Shown here: piece by piece, positions 6,980 through 16,054 of the stretch | Position numbering within the stretch: position 1 is the stretch's first letter | How the letters are laid out: every line of letters starts with the position of its first letter | Assembly: GCF_000482485.1 (NCBI RefSeq) | Contig: NZ_KI519439.1 | Span: 101,795-165,794 of the forward strand | From: Paucisalibacillus globulus DSM 18846 | GTDB taxonomy: Bacteria; Bacillota; Bacilli; Bacillales; Amphibacillaceae | Direction of reading: 5' to 3' | DNA length: 64,000 nucleotides | Program-made: the position numbers and the translations under genes | The notes under the pieces: model-generated | What the model saw: only the letters and a program-made list of their open reading frames with translations | What the model was told of the DNA's origin: nothing | The model's database searches: none

Positions 6980-8155
6980 ATGGAAAACAAATCACTATTA
7001 ATAAAAAATGTAAACATATACTTAGAAGATGAAAAAATAAATCGAGGTAAACTTTTAATCACACAGGGAAAAATTAGTGGTATTTTTACTGAAGAGGAAC
7101 AACCTACAAGCTATCCTAGCCATTTTAAGATCCTGGATGCTGAAGGATTAAATGCTGTTCCTGGGTTTATTGATGGACATATCCACGGTGCAAATGGTTC
7201 TGATGTAATGGATGGTACGGAGGAAGCTCTTGATTCAATTGCTAAGGTTCTTCCGCTTGAAGGAACAACAAGTTTTCTTGCAACAACTATTACCCAATCC
7301 AAAGAAAATATTGAACATGCACTGGTGAATGTGGCAAACTATCAATCAAAAGCAGGCTATGCTGAAATAATTGGTATTCATCTAGAAGGTCCCTTCATTG
7401 AAGCAAATAAAAAGGGCGCACAACCGTTAGAACATATACTAAAACCTGATATTGAGTTATTTGATAAATGGCAAGCACTATCTAGGAATAATATTAGGAC
7501 GATTACCATGGCACCTGAGCATGATGAAGATGGTTCATTTATTCGTTATTTAGCAGAAAATAACGTTAATATTTCTGCAGGGCATACAGATATTGACTTT
7601 GCAGGGATGAAGGAAGCTGTATCGCGTGGTGTTAATCAGGTTACCCATCTATGTAATGCAATGAATGGTATTCATCATCGTGATATTGGAGTTGTTGGAG
7701 CTGCCTTCTATTTAAAAGAACTACATGCGGAGTTAATTGCGGATGGAATTCATGTTGCACCAGAGATGTTGCAGTTGATTTATGATCATATGGGTAGTGA
7801 GAGATTACTTTTAATAACAGATGCCATGCGTGCAAAATGCTTAGCAGCTGGTGTTTCTGAACTTGGAGGACAAAAGGTGCTTGTAGATGGAGATCGAGCT
7901 GTTCTTGAAGATGGCACGTTAGCCGGTAGCATTTTAAAAATGAAACAAGCTGTGAAAAATATGTTGAAGCTTGAAGAAGTTGAATTTGAAGATGTAATCA
8001 AAATGGCAAGTAGTAATCCAGCTAAACAATTAAACGTTTTTGATCGTAAAGGTAGTATTGCGGTAGGAAAAGATGCTGACATTTTATTAGTAGATAATAC
8101 ATTTGCAATAAAGCATACATTTTGCCGCGGTATGATGGCAGATTCCTTGAGCTAA
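6980..8155 (+). CDS. nagA: N-acetylglucosamine-6-phosphate deacetylase
   Basis: The 391-aa amidohydrolase has the metal-binding motif GFIDGHIHGANGSDVMD (about 65-82), HLEGPFIEANKKGAQP (about 134), SAGHTDIDF (about 200), VTHLCNAMNGIHHRDIGV (about 222) and LITDAMRAK (about 278). It removes acetate from GlcNAc-6-phosphate to give glucosamine-6-phosphate, linking amino-sugar use to wall synthesis. An upstream in-frame TTG at 6977 adds only one residue. No nagB lies next to it. Confidence 0.95.
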   Translation: MENKSLLIKNVNIYLEDEKINRGKLLITQGKISGIFTEEEQPTSYPSHFKILDAEGLNAVPGFIDGHIHGANGSDVMDGTEEALDSIAKVLPLEGTTSFLATTITQSKENIEHALVNVANYQSKAGYAEIIGIHLEGPFIEANKKGAQPLEHILKPDIELFDKWQALSRNNIRTITMAPEHDEDGSFIRYLAENNVNISAGHTDIDFAGMKEAVSRGVNQVTHLCNAMNGIHHRDIGVVGAAFYLKELHAELIADGIHVAPEMLQLIYDHMGSERLLLITDAMRAKCLAAGVSELGGQKVLVDGDRAVLEDGTLAGSILKMKQAVKNMLKLEEVEFEDVIKMASSNPAKQLNVFDRKGSIAVGKDADILLVDNTFAIKHTFCRGMMADSLS

Positions 8156-8231
8156 ACAGTTCTTATTTCCATGCAGGTTAATTGGTTTGTAAGACCACAT
8201 GGACTGAAGTTTTACTCTATACTTTGATGAT

Positions 8232-8268
8232 AAACATGGCGTTCCGATTAAAGGAGCACCATGTTTTA
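8232..8268. terminator. Bidirectional terminator between nagA and yvyE
   Basis: A long stem (AAACATGG, GTTCC with GGAGC, CCATGTTT) lies between converging genes. A runs on the left and T runs on the right let it serve both strands. Confidence 0.82.
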
Positions 8269-8306
8269 TTGTATAAAGTATTGTTTTCCGGTACCAGTTT
8301 GCTAAA

Positions 8307-8957
8307 TTATTCCTTTGTACTCTCCACTTCAATCTCCACATACTTCACTTCAATAGGTTCGATTTCAGCCTGTCCGCTTGTCAAATCAATTATCCAATCC
8401 TGAAAGGCCGTTTCCTGTCCATCTTCCACAAAAACAATACACTCTACATTCTCTAAATAATTAATGGTTTCTAGTATATGTTCAGAATTCCGTAGTTCAT
8501 TTTCTAATTTTCCAAGTAATGTATATTCTATTGTGACCTTGAAACCTTTCATTAATTGTCTTTTCATGATGCCGACTGCATTTATTGCTTCAGAGGTAGA
8601 ACTACCGTAGGCACGGATTAGTCCACCTGCTCCAAGTTTTATTCCACCAAAATATCGTGTTACAACAACAGCGGTATCTTTAAGATTTTGTTTTTTAAGA
8701 ACTTCTAGCATCGGTACCCCAGCTGTACCACTAGGTTCACCATCATCGTTTGCTTTTTGAATTTGGTCATGCTCCCCAATAATATAAGCAGAACAGTTAT
8801 GTGTAGCATCATGATATTTCTTCTTCATTTGTTGTATAAAAGCTTGTGCTTCTTCTTCTGATTCAACTCGTTTAACGGTACCAATGAACCGTGACTTTTG
8901 AATGATAATTTCATGTTCTCCACCATCTTTTTTAATGGTAAAATATTTAGATAACAC
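8307..8957 (-). CDS. yvyE: YigZ/IMPACT (UPF0029) family protein YvyE
   Basis: The 216-aa protein has the signatures SRFIGTVKRV (about 22), HNCSAYIIG (about 53), DDGEPSGTAGVPMLEVL (about 70) and VVVTRYFGGIKLGAGGLIRAY (in part, about 97). It has an N-terminal IMPACT domain and a C-terminal DUF1949 ferredoxin-like domain. The biochemical role is unknown. Divergence from degS is the conserved Bacillus arrangement. Confidence 0.93.
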   Translation of the reverse strand: MLSKYFTIKKDGGEHEIIIQKSRFIGTVKRVESEEEAQAFIQQMKKKYHDATHNCSAYIIGEHDQIQKANDDGEPSGTAGVPMLEVLKKQNLKDTAVVVTRYFGGIKLGAGGLIRAYGSSTSEAINAVGIMKRQLMKGFKVTIEYTLLGKLENELRNSEHILETINYLENVECIVFVEDGQETAFQDWIIDLTSGQAEIEPIEVKYVEIEVESTKE

Positions 8958-9145
8958 TGGAATAATCCTCCTATATATCCGATTTTAGTAATATTCTAAT
9001 AAAAACATGTTTAATAATAGAAAAGTTTGGGTATTAACTACTAGAGTTTAATAAATATTTATACACTTTTATAAAAATTTTCTATTAAACCCTATAAAAA
9101 AAACGTAATAGCACGTATAATTATACCATAGGTTGGTGAGTGCTG

Positions 9146-10291
9146 ATGGCAGTGAAAACTAGGGATAAAGATTTAGACTATATCCTTGATGAAATGGTTG
9201 ATGTCGTTGAAAATAGTAAGGGCGAGATTTTTCATATAAGTGAAGAGGCTCGTTCGGAGCATGAGCGTTTGCTTATGGAATTAGAGTATACAAAGCAAAA
9301 AGTTCTTGACTACATAGAGGACGGAGATAAGCTTGAGCAAAATGTTCGCTATTCTAGAAGACGTTTATCGGAAGTAAGCAAGTATTTCGACCGTTATTCT
9401 GAAGAAGAAATCCGTGAAGTTTATGAATCTACACATGAGCTTCAAACCAAGCTAGCAATGCTTCGTCAAGAGGAACGGGCATTACGCATGAAACGTGATG
9501 ACTTAGAAAGAAGATTACTAAACTTAGATAATACCATTAAGCGTGCTGAGAACCTTGCAAACAAAATATCGGTAATACTCAACTACTTAACTGACGACTT
9601 TAGGCAAGTAAATGAAATGATTGCAGAAGCAAAAGAGAAACAAGAATTTGGTTTGAAAATTATTGAAGCACAAGAAGAAGAACGTAAGCGTATATCAAGA
9701 GAAATTCATGATGGACCTGCTCAAATGCTAGCGAATATTTTGCTTCGTTCAGAACTGGTGGATCGTACATTTAGAGAAGGTAGTACAGAGGATGCGTTAG
9801 CTGAGATAAAGAGTATGCGTAAAATGGTTCGCACATCACTTTACGAGGTTCGCCGCATTATTTATGATTTAAGACCAATGGCACTTGATGACTTAGGGTT
9901 AATTCCTACTATTAAAAAATATATAAATACCACATCTGAATATAGCAATATAAAAATAGAATTTACTTCTATTGGGGAAGTAAAGCGAATTAATCAAAAA
10001 TATGAAATTGCCTTTTTTAGATTAGCACAAGAGGCAATCCAAAATGCTGTTAAACACGCAGAAGCTACTTTAATTACTGTTAAAATGGAAATTTGCAAGA
10101 GAAACATAAATCTAGTAATTTCCGATAATGGTAAAGGCTTCGATCCTACCATTAAAAAAGATAAATCATTTGGCTTAATGGGAATGAAAGAGCGTGTAGA
10201 GATGTTTGATGGTATAATGGAAATTAAGTCAACTATTGGATTGGGCACAAAGATAGCAATACGAGTTCCTTATGAAAGAGCTCTTCTATAA
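9146..10291 (+). CDS. degS: Two-component sensor histidine kinase DegS
   Basis: The 381-aa soluble kinase has an N-terminal coiled-coil DegS domain (about 1-170), phospho-acceptor His in ISREIHDGPAQMLANIL (about 185), and a HATPase_c domain with EAIQNAVKHA, ISDNGKGFD and FGLMGMKERV. The ATG follows GGTGAG; a GTG two codons earlier is possible. It phosphorylates DegU, which controls exoenzymes, competence, motility and biofilm. Here it adds a second regulator of the matrix genes upstream. Confidence 0.96.
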   Translation: MAVKTRDKDLDYILDEMVDVVENSKGEIFHISEEARSEHERLLMELEYTKQKVLDYIEDGDKLEQNVRYSRRRLSEVSKYFDRYSEEEIREVYESTHELQTKLAMLRQEERALRMKRDDLERRLLNLDNTIKRAENLANKISVILNYLTDDFRQVNEMIAEAKEKQEFGLKIIEAQEEERKRISREIHDGPAQMLANILLRSELVDRTFREGSTEDALAEIKSMRKMVRTSLYEVRRIIYDLRPMALDDLGLIPTIKKYINTTSEYSNIKIEFTSIGEVKRINQKYEIAFFRLAQEAIQNAVKHAEATLITVKMEICKRNINLVISDNGKGFDPTIKKDKSFGLMGMKERVEMFDGIMEIKSTIGLGTKIAIRVPYERALL

Positions 10292-10376
10292 TAAAACAAA
10301 TAGAGATAAATGATTGTTGTCTATCATAGAGCGTAATAGGTAAATTTAAATATTGCGTATTGGGGAGGAAAAGACA

Positions 10377-11072
10377 ATGAGTTTCGAAAAAACAGTTAGT
10401 ATCGTATTAATTGATGATCACAAGTTGTTCCGTGAAGGGGTAAAACGTATTTTAGAGTTTGAACCATCGTTTGATGTTGTGGCAGAGGGTGATGATGGTA
10501 GCATGGCTGCTAAGCTTGTGAAAGATTACAACCCAGATGTTATTTTAATGGACATTAATATGCCAAACATGAATGGTGTACAAGCTACTGCTGAGTTGGT
10601 TCGTAATCATCCAAATTCAAAAGTAATCATTCTTTCTATCCATGATGATGAAAGTTATGTAACCCATGCCCTGAAAACAGGTGCACAAGGATACTTATTG
10701 AAAGAAATGGATTCGAATTCATTAATCGAAGCAATTAAAGTGGTAAGTGAAGGTGGGTCATACTTACATCCAAAAGTAACCCATAATTTAGTGCAAGAAT
10801 ACCGTCGATTAGCAAAAGAAACGGTAGCTGTTGGTGTCGGTTCTAGTAGAATAGAGTACCACCGCCCACTACATCTTTTAACAAAACGGGAATGCGAAGT
10901 TCTACAGCTTTTAGCAGACGGTAAGAGTAATCGTGCGGTTGCTGAATCACTGTACATCAGTGAAAAGACCGTTAAAAACCATGTTAGTAATATTCTACAA
11001 AAAATGAATGTAAACGACCGTACCCAAGCAGTTGTATCTGCAATCCGTAAAGGTTGGGTAGAAGTTTTATAA
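10377..11072 (+). CDS. degU: NarL-type response regulator DegU
   Basis: The 231-aa protein starts at the ATG after GGGGAGG. The receiver domain (about 5-125) has IDDHK, the phospho-acceptor Asp in [10 protein letters not shown] and Lys in YLLKEMD. The LuxR-type HTH (about 165-230) has [18 protein letters not shown] and [16 protein letters not shown]. It follows degS by 85 bases. Unphosphorylated DegU supports comK, and DegU-P represses the flagellar operon in B. subtilis. Confidence 0.97.
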   Translation: MSFEKTVSIVLIDDHKLFREGVKRILEFEPSFDVVAEGDDGSMAAKLVKDYNPDVILMDINMPNMNGVQATAELVRNHPNSKVIILSIHDDESYVTHALKTGAQGYLLKEMDSNSLIEAIKVVSEGGSYLHPKVTHNLVQEYRRLAKETVAVGVGSSRIEYHRPLHLLTKRECEVLQLLADGKSNRAVAESLYISEKTVKNHVSNILQKMNVNDRTQAVVSAIRKGWVEVL

Positions 11073-11082
11073 TAAATAAACT

Positions 11083-11120
11083 AAAATGAGAATCCTCTTG
11101 TAAGTTAGGATTCTCATTTT
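11083..11120. terminator. Bidirectional terminator after degU
   Basis: A 14-bp perfect stem AAAATGAGAATCCT/AGGATTCTCATTTT (11083-11096 and 11107-11120) overlaps the end of the converging minus-strand gene. Confidence 0.9.
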
Positions 11121-11533
11121 AATATTTCTGTTTGATATTTATATTGAAGTTTTTTTGGAAGTTTATAAAAGATATGTAGGGGAATTCCGACACTTTCTTT
11201 AATAACAATCTCTTTTCCAGAACGATAATGGTTTAAGAATTCCCAGTATACTAAGAAAATATTTTGGCTACTTTCATGTATATATTCCATCCAGCCCTCA
11301 GCAATATACTCATCTTTCTGGTTAAAAATTTTAATACCAGAGAAGTTTTCTACCACCCCATCTAAGTACTCGGTATCATGTCCTTCAATACAACTTTCTG
11401 ACCAATCAAATCGATATTGACTTTCAATTATTCCATAATGTGTTAAATCCTCGACTAGTTGTTTTTCTACTAAGCTTTTTATTTTCGGTCCCATACTATT
11501 AGAAGAACCATTTTCTTTATAATTTGGCTTCAT
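11114..11533 (-). CDS. Hypothetical protein, 139 aa
   Basis: The start is set at the ATG seven bases after GAGGAG; the frame is open 19 codons further without a site. The protein is soluble and aromatic-rich in its second half (AEGWMEYIHESSQNIFLVYW, then EFLNHYRSGKEIV). No family was recognised. It interrupts the usual degU-degV spacing. Confidence 0.7.
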   Translation of the reverse strand: MKPNYKENGSSNSMGPKIKSLVEKQLVEDLTHYGIIESQYRFDWSESCIEGHDTEYLDGVVENFSGIKIFNQKDEYIAEGWMEYIHESSQNIFLVYWEFLNHYRSGKEIVIKESVGIPLHIFYKLPKKLQYKYQTEILK

Positions 11534-11734
11534 ATTTTCACTCCTCATATAGTTCACAAACCATTTCTGTTCTTGATAGGGAAAGCACAAGTAAAGGCAT
11601 GACCTTTGTATTGTTTCAATGTTAAATAGCGGTTTTTAGAGAGAGTGTTGCTAATGGCATAATTTGTATAGACTGCGCGGTAACAATCTTCCTTGATTCT
11701 TACTTAGTGAAAGTTTGTGCGATGACATCGCTCC

Positions 11735-11844
11735 GGCAGAATACTTCGCTTTCCGCGGGCACGGCCTCAGCCTCCTCGCGAAAAAAACGCCGCTGCGGGG
11801 TCTTCGGACACGTGCTGTTCCCGCAGGAGTCTACGTATTCTGCC
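11735..11844 (-). repeat. GC-rich intergenic hairpin repeat, copy 1
   Basis: A 10-bp perfect terminal stem, GGCAGAATAC with GTATTCTGCC, closes the element. Read on the minus strand the core runs GTAGACTCCTGCGGGA, GACCCCGCAGC, GAGGAGGCTGAGGCC and CGCGGAAAGCGAAG. The same core is common between genes in Bacillaceae; I know no accepted name for it. Confidence 0.8.
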
Positions 11845-11929
11845 TGCGCTAGTTAGAGTTTTCTAAGTATTTATTGTTTTATCACATATTTTCAGTATAA
11901 GTGCTTTCAATCTTTTTCAATATACATCA

Positions 11930-12046
11930 GCGGGGGAAATACACGTAGACTCCTGTGGGAGGACAGGCCTAGGTGAGACCCCGCAACGACGAAGGAGTGA
12001 GGAGGCTCTCCAGCCGCCCACGGAAAGCGAAGTGTATTTCCCCCGC
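11930..12046 (+). repeat. GC-rich intergenic hairpin repeat, copy 2
   Basis: The core matches copy 1 (GTAGACTCCTGTGGGA, GACCCCGCAAC, GAGGAGGCT, CACGGAAAGCGAAG) but the 15-bp terminal stem differs: GCGGGGGAAATACAC with GTGTATTTCCCCCGC. The terminal sequences thus differ between copies while staying self-complementary. Confidence 0.8.
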
Positions 12047-12129
12047 GGGTGCGTTGCTCAACCAAGGATAATTAGTTACCGCACAGTTTCCTTCAACTGT
12101 AAAAGTAACAAACATAATGAAAGCCCCAA

Positions 12130-12165
12130 TAAAAAAACGGTAGCAGACAGGTGATCTGATACCGT
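12130..12165 (-). terminator. Intrinsic terminator of the RsbR-like gene
   Basis: On the minus strand, ACGGTATCAGA pairs with TCTGCTACCGT (one bulge) and is followed by seven T residues. Confidence 0.8.
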
Positions 12166-12210
12166 CATACAAAAGATAATGGGAATAGATACTTGGAAAC
12201 CTTACCCCTT

Positions 12211-13068
12211 TTATTTCAAAATACTGTCCGCTATGTCCATCATCTTTATAGCTTGTTTTAACGTACTAAATGTTGGAACCTCTTTAAAGTTATTTTGATT
12301 GTGATTTAAGGAATGGGCAACTTCAACTTGTACACCAGAAATTGCTGTAGTTATTCCTAATACTTTTAGTAACGAAATGACTTGCCAAAGTTCATTGGCT
12401 ACAAAAATATCCATTATGGGAATACCGGATAAGTCAATAAATAAATATTCAACCTGCGAATCCACGACTTTTTCAGGTAATGTCTCATAAATTTGCTTCA
12501 TTCTAGTAGTATCTACATTTCCTTGTAAAGGTAATATTGCAACTTTATCAGAAATAGGTATAATTGGTGTACTTAGTTCATCAATTAATTCCTGTTGACT
12601 TGATAGGCGTTGATTCATTAAAGTATAGTGCATTTCTGAAAATCTTGTCGTTATTGTGTTAAAAACTTTGCTGAATTTGGTATGCCAGCGAATGATATTG
12701 GCTTTAGAAATATGTGCATCGTTTTCCATAATAAAGGATACAACACGTTTAAAGAAAATATCTTTGGCATTGTTAAGAGCATGAATGACTTCAAAAGTGG
12801 GTGTATCTGACTTCACCCTACTTTCTGATACAATATGTACCCACTCTTCAACATATTGCTCTAGAGTATGTTTCTTATTAAGTAAAGCACTGATCACGGT
12901 TTTGTTGGTTAGTGTATTTTGTGCTCGAAGCATTTGTTCCACTTTCTGTTTCGTATCCGCAGAGTATATTGAACCTGCCTCTATTGTTCTAGTTTCTAGC
13001 CATTCCTCGGTAATGGAGGATATTTTCCCCATTAAGTAATCATGAAGTTGCTTGTCTAATGTATTCAT
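12211..13068 (-). CDS. RsbR-like stressosome protein (globin-like N-domain plus STAS)
   Basis: The 285-aa protein has a helical N-terminal domain (about 1-155) of the RsbR sensor type and a C-terminal STAS domain (about 165-280). STAS motifs: STPIIPISDKVAILPL, GNVDTTRM, FIDLSGIPIMDIFVANEL and AISGVQVEVAHSL. Stressosome RsbR proteins carry two phospho-threonines 34 residues apart (T171 and T205 in B. subtilis). T187 is kept in VDT, but residue 221, at the T205 position, is Ile. The gene is monocistronic and away from any sigB operon, as for RsbR paralogues. Confidence 0.85.
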   Translation of the reverse strand: MNTLDKQLHDYLMGKISSITEEWLETRTIEAGSIYSADTKQKVEQMLRAQNTLTNKTVISALLNKKHTLEQYVEEWVHIVSESRVKSDTPTFEVIHALNNAKDIFFKRVVSFIMENDAHISKANIIRWHTKFSKVFNTITTRFSEMHYTLMNQRLSSQQELIDELSTPIIPISDKVAILPLQGNVDTTRMKQIYETLPEKVVDSQVEYLFIDLSGIPIMDIFVANELWQVISLLKVLGITTAISGVQVEVAHSLNHNQNNFKEVPTFSTLKQAIKMMDIADSILK

Positions 13069-13273
13069 CTGATAACCTCGATTACTATAAAAATATTAAT
13101 TTTTGTGTTAATTTATCCTATAATAACACAATAGAAGAGAAAGAGTGGAGAAATATTATATAAAATTTATACCTATTCATATCATGGTGCATTTTCTAGC
13201 ACATTCATGTAAAATATAAGAAGCAAACAAGGATTTACATTGATAAAAAATAATTAAGGGGAGGAAGCTTGGC

Positions 13274-14116
13274 ATGAAGGTTGCTGTAATGAGTGACAGC
13301 ACAGCGTATATCCCAGAAGATATGCGAAAGGCATATGGGATACATATGATTCCGTTAAGCGTAAACTTTGGGGATGAGACGTATCAAGAAGATGTTGATA
13401 TTACAACAGAGGAGTTCTATCAGAAGATTAAAGAAATGAAAGAACTACCTACTACATCACAGCCAGCAATTGGACTTTTTACTGAAAAGTTAGAAGAGCT
13501 AAGTAAGGAATATGATGCAGTAATTTCCATTCACCTATCAAGTGGTATTAGCGGAACATACCAAGCAGCAGTAAGTGCTGGTGATATGGTAGAAGGCATA
13601 GAAATGTATGCTTTTGATTCAGAAATCAGTTGTATGGCTCAAGGGTTTTACGCACTTGAAGCTGCAGAAATGGCTAAAGAAAATAAAACAGCTGAAGAAA
13701 TCATAGATAGACTTAATGAAATGAAAGAGACGATGAATGGATACTTTGTAGTGGATGACCTAACAAACCTCCAACGTGGTGGTAGATTAAGTAGTGCACA
13801 AGCACTTATGGGTAGCTTGCTACAAGTAAAACCGATTCTACATTTTGTTGATAGAGTAATTGTTCCATTTGAAAAAATTCGTACCCGTAAAAAAGCAATT
13901 AACCGTGTGATGGGAATGGTTGAGGAAGATGCCAAAGCAGGTAAAGTTGCTAGGGTTGTATTTATTCATGCTAACCATGAGGAACATGCACTAAGTTTAC
14001 GAGATGAGTTTAATGAAAAATACCCTAACGTAGAAACAATGATTAGTTATTTTGGTCCGGTTATCGGAACCCATGTTGGGGAAGGCGCAGTAGGATTTTG
14101 TTGGTATTATAAATAA
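13274..14116 (+). CDS. degV: DegV family fatty-acid-binding protein
   Basis: The 280-aa protein has N-terminal VAVMSDSTAYIP, the lipid-binding TTSQPAIGLF (about 60), SIHLSSGISGTYQAA (about 90), and DLTNLQRGGRLSSAQALMG (about 160). DegV/FakB proteins bind a fatty acid for phosphorylation by FakA. It is the counterpart of yviA/degV between degU and comFA in B. subtilis. An AGGGGAGGAAG site precedes the ATG. Confidence 0.93.
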   Translation: MKVAVMSDSTAYIPEDMRKAYGIHMIPLSVNFGDETYQEDVDITTEEFYQKIKEMKELPTTSQPAIGLFTEKLEELSKEYDAVISIHLSSGISGTYQAAVSAGDMVEGIEMYAFDSEISCMAQGFYALEAAEMAKENKTAEEIIDRLNEMKETMNGYFVVDDLTNLQRGGRLSSAQALMGSLLQVKPILHFVDRVIVPFEKIRTRKKAINRVMGMVEEDAKAGKVARVVFIHANHEEHALSLRDEFNEKYPNVETMISYFGPVIGTHVGEGAVGFCWYYK

Positions 14117-14152
14117 GCATAAATAAGCAATCATTTTATTTTTTTATAGTAG

Positions 14153-14176
14153 GACTGCCAGGGACAACTGGCAGTC
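14153..14176. repeat. 9-bp perfect inverted repeat between degV and comFA
   Basis: GACTGCCAG/CTGGCAGTC with a six-base loop. No T run follows on either strand, so it is not a normal intrinsic terminator; it may be an operator or RNA hairpin. Confidence 0.6.
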
Positions 14177-14191
14177 AAAATTACAGAAGAA

Positions 14192-14211
14192 GGAAAGTTT
14201 ATAAACTTTCC
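14192..14211. repeat. 20-bp perfect palindrome upstream of comFA
   Basis: GGAAAGTTTATAAACTTTCC is a perfect palindrome 25 bases before the comFA start. The sequence that follows (CACATATATAGAAA) resembles a copy at 62238-62272 that begins a longer hairpin element. It may be a repeat remnant or an operator. Confidence 0.6.
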
Positions 14212-14236
14212 ACATATATAGAAAGTGAGTGAGTAA

Positions 14237-14667
14237 ATGACCTCCTTATTAAAAACCCCTCAAGAGTCTCCCTCTCAAGAGCATCGTCCATACATTGGAA
14301 AAATACTACTCCAAAAAGAACTACCCTTAGAGTTATCTACACATTTTACGAAAATCCCTTCTATCAAAAGAAAGCTTTTATATAATGAATGTCAACGATG
14401 TGGAAATCAAAAACGATTCTTATTTGGGATAATTCCATGTGCAAAATGTCATCAGACACATTTATATTGTAGAAACTGTATTGAGATGGGACGAGTCTTG
14501 GAATGTGAATCCTTATTTTGTTGGACTGGTGAAGCTCCCAAGTGGACATGTTATGATGCACCATTAAGTTGGCGAGGAACTCTAACTAGTGCTCAGCAAA
14601 CTGCCTCTAATAAACTAGTTGAAGTAATAAATGAAGGAAAAAAGGAATTTTTAATTTGGGCTGTTTG
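14237..14667 (+). pseudogene. comFA: comFA 5' part, split by the prophage
   Basis: This is the first 143 codons of the competence ATP-dependent DNA translocase ComFA, with a zinc site (CQRCGNQ, PCAKCHQTHLYCRNC, CESLFCW) and start of the helicase domain. It reads LIWAV, then the inserted prophage brings a stop. The rest is at 56857-57804. Joining the halves at the shared TTG gives WAVCGAGKTEM, an intact Walker A, in a 458-aa protein (B. subtilis ComFA is 463 aa). While lysogenic the strain should lack ComFA motor activity for DNA uptake. Confidence 0.95.
14665..14667. other. attL core (TTG)
   Basis: The host side reads GGGCTGT-TTG and the phage side TTG-ACTAGCC. The three-base core matches attR at 56856-56858. 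Serine integrases use very short cores. An inverted pair TTTTCCGTT (56845-56853) and AACGGAAAA (14684-14692) lies on the two phage arms. Confidence 0.88.
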
Positions 14668-14699
14668 ACTAGCCAACCATGAAAACGGAAAAGAGGACA

Positions 14700-16040
14700 T
14701 TAAAATGCCCATACAATTTCAATGTCCTCTCCGTTAATCATTATTTGATTGATAAGTTTTTGAACGGCTGCTTGTTTTGTGTTAAAGTCTGCATCCTTTA
14801 GATTAATAACTAGATCATGTATCTCTTCCGCTGATATTCCTTTTTCAGCGGTTTCTTCTTTTTGACGTTGAATTAAACTTTCTTTCTCTGCATTAAGGAT
14901 GTCTACCTGTTTGTCAAGGGTTTCTATTTCAAACTTACCTGAAGCATATAAACCTAAAATACGTTCAATCTTTTCATTAATTTTGTTTAGTTGAGCTTTA
15001 TAATTTATTTTTGGCTTTGCATCTTCTTCATTTACTTTACCAACGGTCAAAAATTGCAGTTCTTCTATAATTATCTTCTCTAACTTTTTTCCATTCCAAG
15101 TTTTATTCATGCATTTTTCCGGATACTCCGATGGAAATCTTCTAGCTCTACAGATGTAGTAACGATATTTGCCATGTTTCTTGCTATTAGTAGTATAAGT
15201 CATATAGGGTTCGCCACAACAAGAGCATGTGATTAATCCAGACAATAAGCTCTCTTTTGCTTTATGTGCATTGTGTCCCTTATGTCTTTCCAGTAATGTC
15301 TGGACTCGATTAAACTGTTCCTCGGTTATGATTGGTTCATGAACTCCTTTATAATTTTCTCCTGCAAAGCTCACGTAACCGATATACAGTTTATTGGACA
15401 ATATGTCTCGGTACCTTCTAAAACGCCACACAGGGTATCCTAGGAGCTTTAATTCGTTTTGAACTTTTGTAATGGAGTGGTATTGCTCGTAGAGGGCAAA
15501 AGTTTTCTGTATGTGGTCTTTTTCATCTGATTTAATAATAAGTTTTCCTTCTTCTCGTTTATATCCAGCGGGGTCATAATCTCCTCCCATTGCTGCATAA
15601 CCTTCCTGGGCTCTCTTAATATGGCCATTCCGCATTCTTTCAGCAATGTTTTCTCTTTCTAATTGGGCAAATACGGAAAGGATCCCTATCATTGCTCTTC
15701 CAAAAGGGGATGAAGTATCAAGTGTTTCGGTGATAGAAACAAACTCCACTTCATTTTTCAAGAAATTATCTTCAATCAATTCCATTGTGTCTCGCTGAGA
15801 CCTTGATAAACGATCCAACTTATATACGATTACAACATCAAAGTTTCTTATCTCTCTTAGCATTCGTTGCAATTCTGGTCTGTCCATATTAGATCCACTA
15901 TACCCGCCATCTATGTAAAAATCGTGTATATCCCAACCTTTTGACTTACAATAGGCTTCTAAACGCTCCTTCTGAGTTGGGATACTGTAGTTCTCTATTT
16001 GTTCTTTAGTAGATACACGAATATATAGCGCTGCTTTCAA
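14700..16040 (-). CDS. int: Large serine integrase
   Basis: The 446-aa recombinase has a resolvase-type catalytic domain (1-150) with the nucleophile Ser10 in YIRVSTKEQ and conserved YKLDRLSRSQRD, GRAMIGILSVFAQLERE. A recombinase domain (about 160-260), a zinc ribbon (CSCCGEPY with later Cys) and a coiled coil (about 345-420) follow. It catalyses attP x attB integration; excision needs a directionality factor that I could not identify. The gene lies next to attL and reads towards it, as in A118-type phages. Confidence 0.96.
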   Translation of the reverse strand: MKAALYIRVSTKEQIENYSIPTQKERLEAYCKSKGWDIHDFYIDGGYSGSNMDRPELQRMLREIRNFDVVIVYKLDRLSRSQRDTMELIEDNFLKNEVEFVSITETLDTSSPFGRAMIGILSVFAQLERENIAERMRNGHIKRAQEGYAAMGGDYDPAGYKREEGKLIIKSDEKDHIQKTFALYEQYHSITKVQNELKLLGYPVWRFRRYRDILSNKLYIGYVSFAGENYKGVHEPIITEEQFNRVQTLLERHKGHNAHKAKESLLSGLITCSCCGEPYMTYTTNSKKHGKYRYYICRARRFPSEYPEKCMNKTWNGKKLEKIIIEELQFLTVGKVNEEDAKPKINYKAQLNKINEKIERILGLYASGKFEIETLDKQVDILNAEKESLIQRQKEETAEKGISAEEIHDLVINLKDADFNTKQAAVQKLINQIMINGEDIEIVWAF

Positions 16041-16054
16041 TTAGTATCCCTCCC

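Larger units (their letters stand above)
11677..12084. repeat. Inverted duplication: two GC-rich hairpin repeats in opposite orientation with matching outer arms
   Basis: This 408-bp gene-free block holds two GC-rich elements head to head (11735-11844 and 11930-12046), about 85 bases of AT-rich DNA between them, and outer arms that also match in inverted orientation (GCGGTAACAATCTTCCTTG near 11680 against CAAGGATAATTAGTTACCGC near 12065). No convincing gene lies here; an open minus frame across the second copy is repeat sequence. Confidence 0.75.

Noticed and set aside
11969..12172. 67-aa minus-strand frame near the GC-rich repeats
   Set aside because: Most of it is the repeat and the terminator of the neighbouring gene; no start site.
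14153..14176. Inverted repeat after degV as a terminator
   Set aside because: The stem is good but no T run follows on either strand.
14665..14700. tRNA gene as integration target
   Set aside because: No tRNA is present; both flanks are comFA coding sequence that rejoin in frame.
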